Part shown: piece by piece, positions 21,922-33,695 of the stretch
Layout of the letters: each line of letters starts with the position of its first letter
Numbering within the stretch: position 1 is the first letter of the stretch
Made by a program: the position numbers and the translations under genes
Notes under the pieces: model-generated
Database searches by the model: none
What the model was told of the DNA's origin: nothing
The model's input: only the letters and a program-made list of their open reading frames with translations
NCBI GenBank assembly: GCA_007026445.1
Contig: VDMD01000009.1
Location: 806,001-870,000 of the forward strand
Origin: Schizophyllum amplum
Taxonomy: Eukaryota; Basidiomycota; Agaricomycetes; Agaricales; Schizophyllaceae
DNA length: 64,000 bases
Direction: 5' to 3'

Positions 21922-22410
21922 CTAAGCGTGACCAGCAGTGCTGACACCTAGCCCACTGACGAACGACCTCAGTCCTTTGGAGAACGACCCCTCCGCTTTT
22001 GACACACGGGTCTTCACGCCTGACTGCACACCTTGCAACACGGGCGTGATCCAATGACCAAGTACAGCCCTGAGAATAGGTCAACGGAAGCGTAGACTAA
22101 AACAGGGAACCAGGCGAACGCACAAAACAAGGCCCTGGAGCATCGGGCTGATCACCTGGTCGAACGTCGTCTTGAGGACCAAGTGTCCCCACTGTATCCG
22201 TGTCTCTTTCACTAGCTCGCGGCGCTTCTCCTTGAGTTCGAGTTTCTCGTATGTGCCGCCCAGATGTTCCTCTTCGGATAGTGACGCTTCTTGCTCAGCC
22301 ACGGGCCTCCAGGACGTTTGAATATACGGTGCTATTGAGGACATATATTTTTGCTCGAAGCGCATCTCGGGCACAGGCAATTGTGGCGCGGCATGCTTGT
22401 GATGAGGCAT
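21922..22410 (-). CDS. DUF1770-like protein of unknown function
   Basis: One intron (22070-22123) and a tentative start at MPHHKHAAPQLPVPEMRFEQ give 144 residues. The frame stays open upstream to about 22524 without a clear ATG, so a further 5' exon is possible. LPVPEMRFEQKYMSSIAPYI and TTFDQVISPMLQGLVLAVLG resemble the two conserved blocks of the fungal DUF1770 family (D-R-F-E near the start; T.RDQVISPLLQG near the end). The second block is hydrophobic and could be a membrane-associated helix. Function is unknown in the family. The tail is Ser/Gly/Lys-rich. Confidence 0.55.
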
Positions 22411-22958
22411 GGCGAGGTCGTGACGGTCGGGGACAAGGGAATGATGAGCCGCTTGGACGCGTCGTCCCACTTGATCTCCTCCCCCACGTCGCTCTCGATG
22501 TTCGACTCTAGACCCAGACCCCACGCGCTTTCACCACATTAGCAAGCCTGAGCAATATCGATCTTATTCATGACAAGAGGCTCAGCGCCAGAGCCGCTGT
22601 TCTGACTACTCGAGCGAGTTTAGTTCGTTCAGCGGGCCCCAGGTATGGATGGGGCTTCCTCCAGGCTTTCAGAAGCCCTTCGATGCCCAAGTGTACCCTT
22701 GAACTTGACCAAGTATGCTTGCAAATAACGCCATGCTTTGTCGATAAGTATGTAAGTGATCACTGGCGTTTGTAATGTCCCATAGGGCATTATAACTGCA
22801 CCTCTGAGAAGACGGTGCACTGTCTGAAGGGTGTCTTTCCCTTCCCTCCCCCAACGATCTCTTCCCCTCCCCCCTTCTCCCATAACAACCATCCCTCTTC
22901 ACCACCGCGAGCGTACAGGATGGACGGGTTCTCCACCTAGTTGTACAGCGCGCTGTAC
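22411..22958. other. Intergenic
   Basis: May include an unrecognised first exon of the DUF1770-like gene (in-frame coding-like sequence 22411-22524) and the promoter of the broken transporter. It has a polypyrimidine stretch around 22845-22880. Confidence 0.4.
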
Positions 22959-24706
22959 ATGCCGCCGTATGTGCGGTGTGTATGCTTCGCGTCTCTTGCT
23001 GGTATGTTCCTCTCCACGCGCGCGAGAGATCCCATATTGACAGTGATTATCGTATTGCAGCATATGTCTATGGGTACGATTCGCTCCTCACATACTGCAG
23101 ACTGATTGTCCGTCTACCGAAGTTTTGACACAGGCTCGATCGGTAGGTGTCGACGCCTACAACCATCGTCTCATGTTTCTGAAGCCTCACAGGCCCCATC
23201 ACGGAAATGGATGACTTCGCGCCGACATTTGGCAAGCTTTCTGCCACCGTACAGGGACTTTTCGTCTCCGCCATCCTCATCCCCCCCGCCATCATATCCT
23301 TCGGCTCAGGCTCCATCGCAGACCGCATCTCGCGCACGCATGCCATCTCGCTGGGCTGTGCCGTGTACGGCACTGGGTCCCTCATCTGCTTGTTGGCTGG
23401 CATAAAAATGTCGCAGGCGTCCGCGCTGGCGATGGTCTTCGTCGGCCGCTGCATCTCAGGCGCCGGCGAAGGCATCTTCTTGTCTGCTGTTACCGTGTAT
23501 GGCATCGAGGTTGCACCGCAGGATCAACGCGGGCGAGTCGGGTGCATCATGCAGCTCTTCATCTGCATCGGGATCATGGTCGGGTACTTTGTGTGTTACG
23601 GCTCCCTGAACATCGACGGCTCGCTGTCCTGGCGTCTTCCGTGGATCTTGCAATGCCTAACATGTCTCGTCACGGCCGTCGGCGTGCGTTTCTTGCCCCA
23701 CTCGCCGCGGTGGTTGTTGCATGTCGGCCGCCGCGCGGAGGCGGAGGTTGCCATGCAGCGACTCGGGATCAGCAAAGACTAATTTATCTCGATGGCGGTC
23801 AGCGAGGAGGAGCAGATGGCACAGGAATTGGCGGCGCAAGAACTGGCCGCGCGAGGCGGCTGGAGGCACCATGTGGATCAGTTCAAGCAAGCATTCGCGC
23901 CCGGCCTTCGTGGACGCACGTCTATGGCGCTCTTCATGCTGGCCGTTCAACAACTGGGCGGGATCGACGGTATCCTGTACTACTCCCCCGTGCTGTTCGA
24001 GCAGGCCGGGCTGTCCTCCCAGAGCGCGTCCTTCCTGGCCAGTGGTGTGACCGGTATCGTGAACGTCGTCTTCACGCTGGTCGGCCAGTCCATATCGGAT
24101 CGATGGTATGTCTAGCCAGCTCCTCATATCATTCACAATCATGTATCTGACTCTTTGAAGGGGCCGCCGCACAGCGCTCATTTGGGGTGGCACAGTTATG
24201 GCCACAGCAACGTCCATCATCGCATCGGTGGTCTATATTCCACTGCGACTCGTAGCACGGCAGGGAACCACGCCGTCATCGCCTTTATCTTCATCTACTT
24301 CATCGCCTTCGTCACGACCTGGGCCATCCTTATGCGCATCTGGGTCTCCGAGGCGCAGCCCGTGCAGACGCGCGCCTCCGTCTCCTCCCTCGCTCTCACG
24401 ACGAACTGGGGCTGCAACTGGATCGTCGCCTTCACGACACCGATGTTCCTGGAGGCGTACCCGAATGGGCCATACTTTTTATGGGCGGCATGCACGTGGG
24501 TGTCGGTGGGCGTGTTTGTGCTTTGGTTGCCGGAAACGAAGGGGATGAATGTGGATATGGCGGGCCAGCAGGGCGGGCTCAAGCTGGAGGTGTCGATACC
24601 TGGCCTGAGCAAGCGCATTGCTCAACCACAGGCGTCGACAGCGGCGGCGCTGGGGACCAAGGAAGGCGAAGGCCAGAGGGCCGAAAAGCAGCAGGCAGCT
24701 GTTTAA
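22959..24706 (+). pseudogene. MFS sugar transporter, interrupted by a stop codon and a frameshift
   Basis: Exon joins give MPPYVRCVCFASLAAYVYGF, then DTGSIGPITEMDDFAPTF, and the sugar porter core: RCISGAGEGIFLSAVTVYGIE, FLPHSPRWLLHVGRRAEAE, VQQLGGIDGILYYSPVLFEQ, GRRTALIWGG, ending WLPETKGMNVDM. Two lesions break it. An in-frame TAA at 23780-23782 falls in the cytosolic loop after helix 6, and the same frame continues as FISMAVSEEEQMAQEL. A net one-base loss near 24236-24246 shifts the frame just before NHAVIAFIFIYFIAF. No intron with usable phase removes either lesion. Everything else is well preserved, which suggests recent decay or, less likely, assembly errors. The group is quinate/hexose-transporter-like. 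Confidence 0.8.
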
Positions 24707-25725
24707 TAATGCGAGAACATCGCTACGCTCACCACGAACCACGAACCATGACTGCAGAGAGCTTACCATGGAGTGGTATTAACGGTATCTTTCAGACGAC
24801 TTATGGAGAATTGGATTGTAGACTAGACTGATAGACATAGACAGGACGTCGACGTCGAGGCATTGACAAGCTATCAAGAATCTTGCTACTGGAACGAAAA
24901 GGATTTAGCTGCGCAGTGCATCGCGCAAACAATAGTACCTTAGTGCAGAATTGAATGCTCAGGAGGGTGGTAATAATGCGATGCGAGAGAGCGAGCAAGC
25001 CCAGTTACCCGGAATGGAGAACAATGGAAATAGGGGTGGGACAATTGGCCGTGGCAACGGTTTCCCACGCGTGGTTGGACCTAATTAGTAATTCGATCGT
25101 CCGAGTCTGCATTCTGCAAGCCTTTGCCATCCTCCGCAGTTGGCGTTCGCAGCGTCCCTCCCTCGCTTAACTGTGACCCGTCTCTCCGAACAAGCCTTCG
25201 GCGTATGCCGTTCTGTATGCAGGATGAGTTGGTTCCGCTGACTTTGCGCAGGCTTCAAGCAATTTGAACGGGCTGCTGAGTCGGTCACAGCAGGTCCAAA
25301 TCCACTGGAATAAGAGTGCGTTCCATGGCACCGATCTTCTGAACCTCCGGACTGCGCGCCCTTGCTCTTACCTCGAAACTTCGTTAAGCCCTGTGTACGG
25401 TACTCTCAGCCCGGTCGCGCCACAATGAAGATCAAGGCCGGGCGGGTCGCTTGAATGTCATCACTGTGATCTTACATTTGGACTCGTCCCACCCATATCT
25501 GACAGCGGTCATGGTGCTATGAAGGTCACAACGCTGTGTGCAGGACCAAGCTTATGCCTCGTGTATGTCTCCCATTTATGGCAATGTTGAATGTTGGTGC
25601 TTTGTCCCTTTTGGATGCTGTATGTGGGTCCAGCTTTGTGACCGAAGTCAGAGCTTTTATAAGGCGGGTCCGAAACGACCACCTTTTATCCCCAGCGTCT
25701 CATTGTCAGCCCATTCTTCTACGCC
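24707..25725. other. Intergenic, promoter region of the HMG-box gene
   Basis: About 1 kb with no supportable gene. A TATA-like TTTTATAA lies at 25655-25662, 64 bp before the HMG-box start codon. Confidence 0.45.
25655..25662 (+). promoter_or_regulatory. TATA-like element of the HMG-box gene
   Basis: TTTTATAA followed by GGCGG, 64 bp upstream of the ATG at 25726. Confidence 0.4.
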
Positions 25726-26761
25726 ATGTCTGTCACCCGTTTTAACTCTCGTGCCCGTCCGTCAAGCCAACTGCTCAACAGAACAGTTGTCAAATATGAA
25801 GGTATGTCGTCGAAAGCACCCCAGTCTCTTCTGTTCTGACGAAGTCTACTCCAGAAGTCGACATGGATATCTATGTTGAGTATGTGCCCAAAGGCGAAAG
25901 CAGGATTGGTCGTGGCAGTGATCCAGAGCACATAAAGCGCCCAGCGAACTGCTTCTTGGTCTTCCGCTCCTATTTCCTGAAGCAGCAGTCTGCTGGCAAG
26001 CTGAAGCAGCAGGAAATCAGCATGGGGGCAGCTGAAGTGTGGAGAAGCATGTCCCCGGCGGACAGGCTTCCTTTCGAACGCGAGGCGGCCCGCCTGGCGG
26101 AGCTACATCACATACAGCATCCGAATTACAAGTACCGTCCGCAGAAGCGCGACAAGACCAGGAAGGGTGGTCGGCGCATGCCACCGCCGACGTCGCCTTC
26201 TGTGCCCTCCACCCCGATCCTGTCGCCGCCGTCGTCGACGTCCATGCGCGCTTCGTCGACGTCCTCGAAGGTTGCAATGGTTGACTGGAATTCTCATGGC
26301 ATGCATGCATTGCCACCGAGCGCCCACAATGCGTATATGACCCCCGAACTGAAAGAGCTGGAGAGGCGCCGTTCCTACGCGCCTTCGCCGCCCGCCAATC
26401 GCGACCTCTCCTCTGTCCCTTGGGACTCTCTGGGCCCTGACGCATACTCCCAACACGCCGGTTCCTCCAGCTCGTACACGCCTAGCAACCAAATGTTTGC
26501 GCGCAGCGAGCGAGGGCAGGTGCAGAATGGGTCGATGAATGTGGCAGGCGATGTACGTGGCATCTGTCCCTTCATACGTGGACCTTACTGAATTGACTAT
26601 CGCAGGCTTCCTACAACCTTCCTCACCGCCAGCAGTACTTTTACGACCACAACGCTCAATCTTACGAATACAACGCTCAGGCTTACTATGCGGCGCAGGC
26701 CTACCCAGCCCCCGGTGCTTGGAATGGCATGCCTCAGCCTTCGTACGACTACGCGACTTGA
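25726..26761 (+). CDS. HMG-box (MATA_HMG type) transcription factor
   Basis: Three exons (introns 25802-25854 and 26553-26605) give 309 residues. The single HMG box spans about residues 45-120: HIKRPANCFLVFRSYFLKQQ, EISMGAAEVWRSMSPADRLP, FEREAARLAELHHIQHPNYK and YRPQKR. It has the RPxN(C/A)F..R start and basic end of sequence-specific fungal boxes (mating-type/PRF1-like). Downstream is a Ser/Pro-rich region and a C terminus rich in Tyr, Ala and Gln (YEYNAQAYYAAQAYPAPG), which may be an activation or low-complexity domain. A regulator of development or mating is plausible, but no mating-type partner genes are nearby. Confidence 0.82.
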
Positions 26762-27147
26762 GCGCAACCTTCACTCGAGTTTGCATATGCTTCGCAATAT
26801 ATGTGTTCCCCGTTGTATATCCGCCTCCTTCACAGATCTACTGTACTATTGCGGGTTTACACGCCCTAATGTAATTTTTTCCTGAGTACATTGCCCTCCG
26901 CTAGTCATATAATGCAACCCGTACATGTCCTATTCTGTCGACTCGCGATTCGAGTGAAGCCCGATATCATACAGGTCTAGTCGCGGACTAGAAGCTCGCT
27001 CATGATGCATAGGCAGTCCGCATGTCTGAACCAGTTCGACCTGCAAAAAACAGACACATAGTATGGATGAAGAAGGTCACGGATGCAGACAGTACGTGAA
27101 GGAGGTAAGTAGCATGGGTGAAAGGTCCGTGGCGCGCACTGTGCAGC
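26762..27147. other. Intergenic between convergent genes
   Basis: 3' flanks of the HMG-box gene (plus) and the Ser/Pro-rich gene (minus). Nothing else seen. Confidence 0.4.
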
Positions 27148-28678
27148 CTATTCCTCGTGGTCGAGATCGATGAGCACTCCCTCTGGGACGCGCCCGTGCA
27201 TCCGCTCATTCCTCCAATACGCCTCCGAGTCCTCCACGGGTGCGAAGGTCGAATCGACTACCCTGCGCGTGGAGCGCCTGGTCGCCAGCGGCCGGTGCAT
27301 CTCCTGATTACAGCTAGGACGAATGGGCGCAAGGGACGACACAGCCGTCATATATGTCGCCGTTGTCGGAGTCGCGAGAGCAGGAGTCATCGTGGGGGTA
27401 CTCGTCATGGCTGTGAGCCCGGGCGTGGTAGAGGAGTAGACGGCGGGGGTAAGGGTCGCCTGCGCGGGGGCGTAATATTCATTCGCCTGCACCGTGCGCG
27501 ATGAAAAGTCGGTGCGGATGCGCGGGGGCGCAGGTCTGCGTACGACCTGCGGCTGCATGACTTCCATGCCGGCGTTGACGGAGTCGCTGGAGGCGCGAGG
27601 GTCCTCCGGCTCCTCGCATGCCTCGTCGCGGTCGACGACAATCCAGTTGTCCTCGACCGGGGACTCTACGTCCATAACCGACGGTGCCGGGGTCACAGCC
27701 TCCCTCTGCTTCGAGAATAGGCGGCGGGAGAAGAGATTGTCCTTCCGGAAAGAGTGTGATGAGACGGGCGAGAGTGGGGTGCGGTTCGAGGATGGGGTAG
27801 GTGTCTTCGGCGCCGGTACGCTGGCAGTCTCGAAGAGGTTGTGTCGGACTGATGGTGCGGATGGCGTGACGGGCGCAGACGCGGAGGTGGGCGACAAGAG
27901 GTCAGTCCGACTGCTGTTCAGACGCGATGGAATGAGAGTGCGCAACGGAGCGAGCCACAGATGCGATTTCTTGGTCGGCGTTGGGGACACCTCTGGCGTG
28001 AGGGGAGCAGGGGAGTTGCTGGGGGGATGCTCGATGGAGACCTCGCGACGCAGGTCACTGTCGTCGAGCCGTCGGGTGGAGCCACACCGACACGAGCGGC
28101 ATTCCGGCGTGCGTGACCGACCATCTTCGTCAAGAATTTGAAGCGACTCCGTCGAGCTGTTGTCCGAAAGAGGCGAGTCCAGTGGCGGCGATTCCACGCG
28201 CCGCTCAGCAGCAGAGTGAAATGACTGTGTGGACATTGAAAGAGATGCGTCGACCTGCGAGCATGCACGAGGCTGTATGTGGCCACTTGTAGATGGTATC
28301 TGTGAGGCCTGCATAGCTTCTTGGAAGCTCGGTGGAGGATAGTCCGGATAGTCCTCATCGGCTGGGGCGGCGTCAGCTAAATTATCGCGGTCACCCAACG
28401 AGGCAGCACTCACTCGAAAGGCTGCCGCTCATGTCGCGTCCAGGGATCCCCGTGCGTCTCGTGCGTCTAGTAGAAGATGCAGACCCTGCAGTCCTCTTGG
28501 GACCGACGTTGAATCGCGGCTCTTCTACGGGACGCGGCACCGGCCTCCCCGCAAGCGCTTCCCGCCTCTTAGCTGCCCGCTTCGCCTTGCGGCTATCAGC
28601 TGTGCCATCCGTCGCTTGCGGTACAAGAGAGCGCGGATACGGGGAAATTCTCGCTGCGATCGCAGTACGGTGAGCCAT
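27148..28678 (-). CDS. Uncharacterised Ser/Pro/Thr-rich protein with a PPPSF motif
   Basis: Two exons with an intron at 28362-28413 give 492 residues from MAHRTAIAARISPYPRSL. The N-terminal exon is basic (ADSRKAKRAAKRREALAG). After the intron comes EDYPDYPPPSFQEAMQ, resembling a WW-domain or adaptor-binding PPxY-like site. Most of the rest is low complexity in Ser, Pro and Thr. Two folded-looking patches are SHLWLAPLRTLIPSRLNSSR and the C-terminal EAYWRNERMHGRVPEGVLID. A short cluster CRSCRCG lies at about residue 200. I do not recognise the family. Long disordered proteins of this kind are often signalling or trafficking adaptors, which is inference. Confidence 0.6.
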
Positions 28679-29173
28679 TTCGTGAGTGTTACAGAGCAAA
28701 GTGCATATGCCGCGTGTAGGACACGACGTGAACGCACTGCAGGCCGCTACGCATCGATTGACCCTTCGACTTGATAGAAGCCTTATCTCGTCTTGAAGAC
28801 TGAGATAAGGAAGCGCCCGCGGTGTTGTGACCCGCCTTAGCGCGGTCTTATGCCAGAGGGATACCGGTCGGGGCGATGGCTGTCGACACGAACTCCACTC
28901 GCTTACGATGCGTAAGGCGAATCAGGGACATTTATCCACACTGTCTTGCAAAGGGACAGGGTGCATCCCACTTGTTTTCGGCAGTCTTTGAACGACATTC
29001 GTTCGTCGACGTGGACGTACAAAGGAGAGGGAAAGTCGAACCGGATCACGTAAAGTCACGACTGGTCACGTCCCCGTGCGCGTAAGTCACACCATTTTCA
29101 GTCACATTCGTCTCCATCTCCACCACCGCGTCGTGTCGTGCGCCACCGTGTTCTTCATTCAACCGCTACTGAA
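28679..29173. other. Divergent intergenic region upstream of SUMO
   Basis: Shared upstream region between the Ser/Pro-rich gene (minus) and the SUMO gene (plus). Inverted pairs of the CTTATCTCGTCTT / AAGACTGAGATAAG type occur near 28781-28810, a possible small hairpin. No coding sequence. Confidence 0.4.
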
Positions 29174-29724
29174 ATGTCGCAAACACCTCCCCCCGATGAA
29201 GGCAAGGACATTAAGCCGAAGGTGCGTCTACATAAGTGCTTGTATACTCCTGTCCTGCCTTTAACTAGCGAACAGCTCAACCTAACAATCTCCTACGACG
29301 GTACACGTACGTCCAAATTCTAGGCAACCGCGGCGCATATCTGAACCGTACACTCAGCTGTGACTGTTAAGGTCAAGGCAAACATGAAGTTCGAGAAGAT
29401 CTTCCACGTTGTCGAGGTACGCGTCCATGGTGTAGCGGACCGAGTACTCCCTCTCATCTCTATGTTAGCAAAAGTTCAACAAGCAAGCCGGCACGTTCAA
29501 GTTCACATATGATGGAACTCGCGTCGCCAAAGAAGACACACCTGCAGGGGTGCGTGTACTGGCGCTAATGCTCGGTTGCACACAATGCTGACTTTGCCGC
29601 TACAGCTTGGGATGGAAGATGGCGACCAAATAGATGCACACTTGGAACAGGTGCGTTCCTGTCAACTGCATGATGCCACCGTTCTGACACGATCTACCAG
29701 TTGGGTGGCGGCTCATCAAGATAG
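29174..29724 (+). CDS. SMT3: Small ubiquitin-related modifier (SUMO/SMT3 precursor)
   Basis: Six short exons with five introns of 50-56 nt give 95 residues. The beta-grasp core reads LNLTISYDGTPVTVKVKANM, FEKIFHVVEQKFNKQAGTFK, FTYDGTRVAKEDTPAGLGME and DGDQIDAHLEQLGGGSSR. The FxYDGxRVxxxDTPAxLxMEDGDxIDxxxEQ(x)GG pattern is diagnostic for SUMO. Ulp-type proteases would cut after the diglycine, and the mature form is then conjugated to lysines in nuclear proteins by Aos1/Uba2 and Ubc9. The tail has three glycines, so the exact cut site is open. The precursor extension is very short. Confidence 0.92.
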
Positions 29725-30053
29725 CGCGACTCAGCATGGCTTGCCACGCTATATTTTATTCGCTCTTGGTGGCTTACTTACCCTATACTCTTGTTGTATT
29801 GTCCCTCCTACTTGTATCCTTTGGTTCTTGAATGCGACTCTCGCCCTGCTCGAAATCCATCTCACCATCGTTCACGTTCAGCACTCCAGAATCTCTTGAT
29901 TGCGGCGGCCTCTCGAAGCGTCATTCCAGCTCAGTCCGGAGCTCCTCCAGAACCTTTGTCGTTTTATGTGTGCACGCTTAGGTAGAGTACATTTTCGTTT
30001 ATCATATCACCGACAGCGACGGCGAGGCATCACAGTAAGACAGGTATGCATGA
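29725..30053. other. Intergenic between convergent SUMO and RPN7
   Basis: 3' UTR space of two convergent genes; no further feature seen. Confidence 0.4.
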
Positions 30054-31480
30054 TCAATACAACCCTCTCCCTAGCCGGCCAACGCCATCCAATACGCTGT
30101 CTCCCACCTGTATCACAGCCAGTCAGTTCGCTTATCGAACGTTCTGTATACGGGAAGCCTACCTTGATGACTTGGTCGAACTGTGATGACAGCACCGATG
30201 GCCGGGTCGTCGACACGATGTCGTTCACGGAGTCGATGGTGCAATGTATGCGCGCGGTTGACGTGAACCGCGCCAAATCACTATGCACCGACTTGAGTTA
30301 CACGAGCGGGGGGATGGGATTGCGGACGCACGTTTCGACCCACGCCTTGCTCACGCCGAACGCTTGTGCTAATGCATCGAGCGATAGGCTGGCGTAGCTT
30401 GCCAACAACTGATTGTATGCCTTGATGCGCAACTCGCGCACGATGTACGCTGAATGCGGTGATAGTGGCAATGATGGTAGCAATGTTGATTCAGGGAGGG
30501 ACGCTGAAGATAAGTGAGCGGTGGTTCATGTCATGTTAAATGAGGGCACATACCGAGCGCCACGAAGAATTTGTCGTAGTGACAGTCGTAAAGGCTCGTG
30601 ATCAGATCGCGGAGCACAGGCAGCTCACTGAGCAGTTGCAAAACCTCTGGCGCAGCGAGGATCTGAGATGGTCAGTCAGTGTGGGAAACGCAAAGTTGCT
30701 ACAACAGACGCTTACCTTCTTCTTGAGATCTACCCGACTCAGGCTGACAGCCCCGCTGATAATGGTGAACTCGACGAACTGCTTGTAGTCCATCAACTCG
30801 GTGGCCGTAAATGTGCTCAGCGCATCGATGAATAGCTCTGCGGACTTGCCAAATTGTCGGACGGAGATGAGATGGAGCGCGCGGTAGACCTTCAAGCGAT
30901 TGAGCCGGTCCCAGTCGCCGCCCTTCTGTATAAGCCTATGGAGATCATCAATACGGACGCAGACAGGTATGCGTGGGTTCACGCACTCGTCCGACCGCTT
31001 GAGCTCCTTGTCAATCATCGCAAAGTCTCCCCAGAAGAACGCGATGCGCAGAAGTGTGAGCACCAAGTCGATCTTGCTCCCCGCGCCGCTCGTCTTCTCC
31101 AGCGCCTCCTCAAGCGCCTTCACTACCTTGTCCTTCTCCTCCCCAATGCGAACGAGGTAGTTGGCCTTCTCCTTGATGGTGTCCGAGACTTCTGTCTCGC
31201 CCTCTGTCTTCTGCGCCTCCTCGAGCTTCTTGTCGAGCTCGGCCAGGCGTGCAGTGTTCTTCTCCTGCAGCGCGGACAACACGGACTTGTCTTGGGGAAT
31301 TATAGTGGGGTGAAGGGTCGTCAGCATCGCGTAGAAAGGGCCCATTTCATCTTCTTGAATAGCGGCGAGCAAGGACTCGAGAGTTTCCTTGTGTCGTGAT
31401 GCCAGTGCCGGCTGGTTGAGAATATAGATGTACTGAGGAACCTTCAGGTTGGGAATCGGAAGGGGAGTGTCTTCTGCCAT
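30054..31480 (-). CDS. RPN7: 26S proteasome regulatory subunit RPN7 (PSMD6)
   Basis: Starts MAEDTPLPIPNLKVPQYIYI. About six exons, placed by homology and frame but not length-checked as a whole. The N-terminal helical repeats (ASRHKETLESLLAAIQED) are followed by GGDWDRLNRLKVYRALHLIS and DALSTFTATELMDYKQFVEF, near-invariant in RPN7. The PCI domain follows: YIVRELRIKAYNQLLASYAS, LDALAQAFGVSKAWVE, DLARFTSTARIHCTIDSVND. The protein ends GVGRLGRGLY. RPN7 belongs to the proteasome lid and helps assemble it around the deubiquitinase RPN11. A GTGCGT intron interrupts SDE/LIQKGGDW. Confidence 0.92.
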
Positions 31481-32035
31481 GACGGAGGATATAGAGCCGT
31501 TATACTAGATGACGAGACCAATGAGGAGACGGTCGACAAGTGCGATGGGCGCGTAGAGGAAGACGCGTCTGCAGCGCATCTGGCTTACGCGTCGCGGACG
31601 ATCACGTGACTTGTTCGTCGCGTACGGCACCCAAGTGTCTCGCTCGCTGCAGGCGCCGTCCCCATTCCTCTCAGTCCTGAAAAAGCTCAGGCAGAGAGGC
31701 CACAGTGCATCGCGTGTATGTCAGACTGCCGCCGTGGATGTGAGAGATCCGGTGCCTTCACTCTAGCTAGACACATGCAGCCCTACGTGTGAACTATCTA
31801 CATGTTATGCAAGAGAAGGTGTAGCGACGGCGAGCGAAGGGTGCACGACACGGGATAGATAGCAAGTATGTATGCGTGAATAAATGTTACAGTATGCGTT
31901 TAGTCACATTACAGTGTTCAAGCACAAGCGCGAGGACGGTGAACAAGTGTAAAATATGATCCGTGAAGTGCAGGATGGAATGAGCGTCAGGCGAGCGAGT
32001 GTCGGGCGAGCGATGCCAGGCCCGGGTGTGTCCAC
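31481..32035. other. Intergenic, RPN7 promoter and arrestin-like 3' flank
   Basis: No coding sequence. Transcripts of the arrestin-like gene end here and RPN7 begins here, both on the minus strand. Confidence 0.4.
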
Positions 32036-33695
32036 CTACACAATCCGGATAGGGATGCGTCCGCGCATCTCGTCCTGTCCGAAAGATACAGATACGTCAA
32101 GATAATACTGTCAAAAGGTCAGCGTGGAGCGCGGGGCGCAGCAGGGTGCGACCGACCTTGATCGTAACGCCACGCCAGGAGATCGACGGTGTCATAGTCT
32201 TCTGGAGGGCAATCTTGTCCTTATACAACCCATCCGGTAGCGACATCTGGGATTCTAGAGGTGGGTGTTTGTCGGTCCCGGCGTGCTTGCGAGGGCGCTT
32301 CGGGAAGCCGACCGATATGCAGGCGTGTAGCTTCTGCGAGTCCGAGAAAACCTTGTGCGGTACGGTGGGCAGAGGTTTGTTGCGGCGCATCTCCTCGTCG
32401 TCCAATGACTGGCTGCCCAGTCGTGAGCTTGGCGCACGGCGGACCACGCGCTTGAGAAGTCGCGACCCCGCAGAAGCTACGTCGGACTCTTCACTCGTCG
32501 ATGGCGAGTTCGGCGGGCTGCCCGTGACTTCTTTGACGGTGATCTGGCGGACGAGCGATACGGAGACGGTGGCGTCGCTAGCAATTTCTCGGGCCAATGA
32601 GGCGGATCGTGGGGTGGTCGTGAAAACAACAAAGAAGGATATCTGGGATTTCCGAGAGAAGGTAAAATCCGTGGGTAGTGTAATCTGCAGGTGGATCAGC
32701 TATAAGTCGCGCAGAGGACAGCGGGAAGAGATACTTACGGCGCAACGGAAGGGGATTGGCCTATCCGACTTAAGCGGCATTTCTAACCACGAATCATCTC
32801 TGCGCGTGGATTTTCCGTCCAGTGACTCAAAGTCTACATCAGAATAAATCATGATGGGAACTTCGAGGCTGCCAGAAGACAAGGGGTGAGAATGGCGTGT
32901 GGTGATAAAGGCACGGCGCATGCAGAACTCACAAGGATCGGTCGTCTAATGCGTCGCTAGCTTCCCATAGCACTATTATAGAATAGTTCACCTCGTATGG
33001 CTGCTCCCCGTCTTTCACGAAAGACAGAGTTGGCGGAAGCTCTTCGTGCACGCCTTGCGACTGCGGCATCTCGAAGCAGAACGGGAACGACCGCTCGGGC
33101 TGCTGGAAGACGCTGTCGCGTAGACTGGATCCGCTAGGCCGGCGACGGATCGTGAGGGCTTCCCGTATGGCTGTGGCAGATCGCTGGATGGATGGTGCAG
33201 GTTCTGGAGACACGGGCATGGTCGTCGACGTAGTGAAGAACACATGTTTTCTCTTGTCATGAAGCTGGATATAGCGGTGCTTGCTTTCGCGCTCGGGATA
33301 TAGGAAGGCGCCCTCGAGCTATGGGACGCGATCGGTAAATTATTCAGGAGTGTCACTACGCGCATGACGCACCGTAATCGTCAGCCGCCCGGTTGAGCAA
33401 CAGCTGGGATCCAGGGTTATGCGTCCCCCCACCTGTTCGCGGTCGGTAAACGCGGCCATAGGTTTGCTACCGTTCGCGGCATGGATGGTCGGACTGTACA
33501 CCCGCACTTCCATCTGCAGAGAGCTGGGGGATGCGGCTATCGTCAGCACACCCGATCACCTAGTGCGCGCCTGCCCACGTACCGGAAGACGGAGACATGC
33601 GGGTACGTCGGTGTGGGCACGAAGGCGGACGGAGGTTGTTGTTTGGACGAGTCGGAGAACGAGTGGAAGCGGCGGCGAGGCGGACGACCTAACAT
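32036..33695 (-). CDS. Arrestin-like (alpha-arrestin fold) protein
   Basis: Six exons (introns 33524-33582, 33319-33372, 32869-32932, 32685-32738, 32108-32156) give 459 residues. After a short Ser/Pro leader comes VRVYSPTIHAANGSKPMAAF, then VGGRITLDPSCCSTGRLTIT and LEGAFLYPERESKHRYIQLH: the arrestin N-terminal sandwich, where GxxV.G.v.l and the following strand are typical. SFPFCFEMPQ and YEVNYSIIVLWEA continue the fold. The C-terminal sandwich contains WLEMPLKSDRPIPFRCAITL and SISWRGVTIKYYLDVSVSFG. Fungal arrestin-like proteins act as adaptors for ubiquitination of plasma membrane transporters. No PPxY is visible, so partner binding would differ from classical ARTs. Confidence 0.72.

Noticed and set aside
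23747..23803. Possible intron removing the in-frame TAA of the sugar transporter (branch-like ctaat, acceptor gtcag)
   Set aside because: The GTTGCC donor gives the wrong reading phase after the acceptor, and the one donor with correct phase would delete the conserved loop after SPRW.
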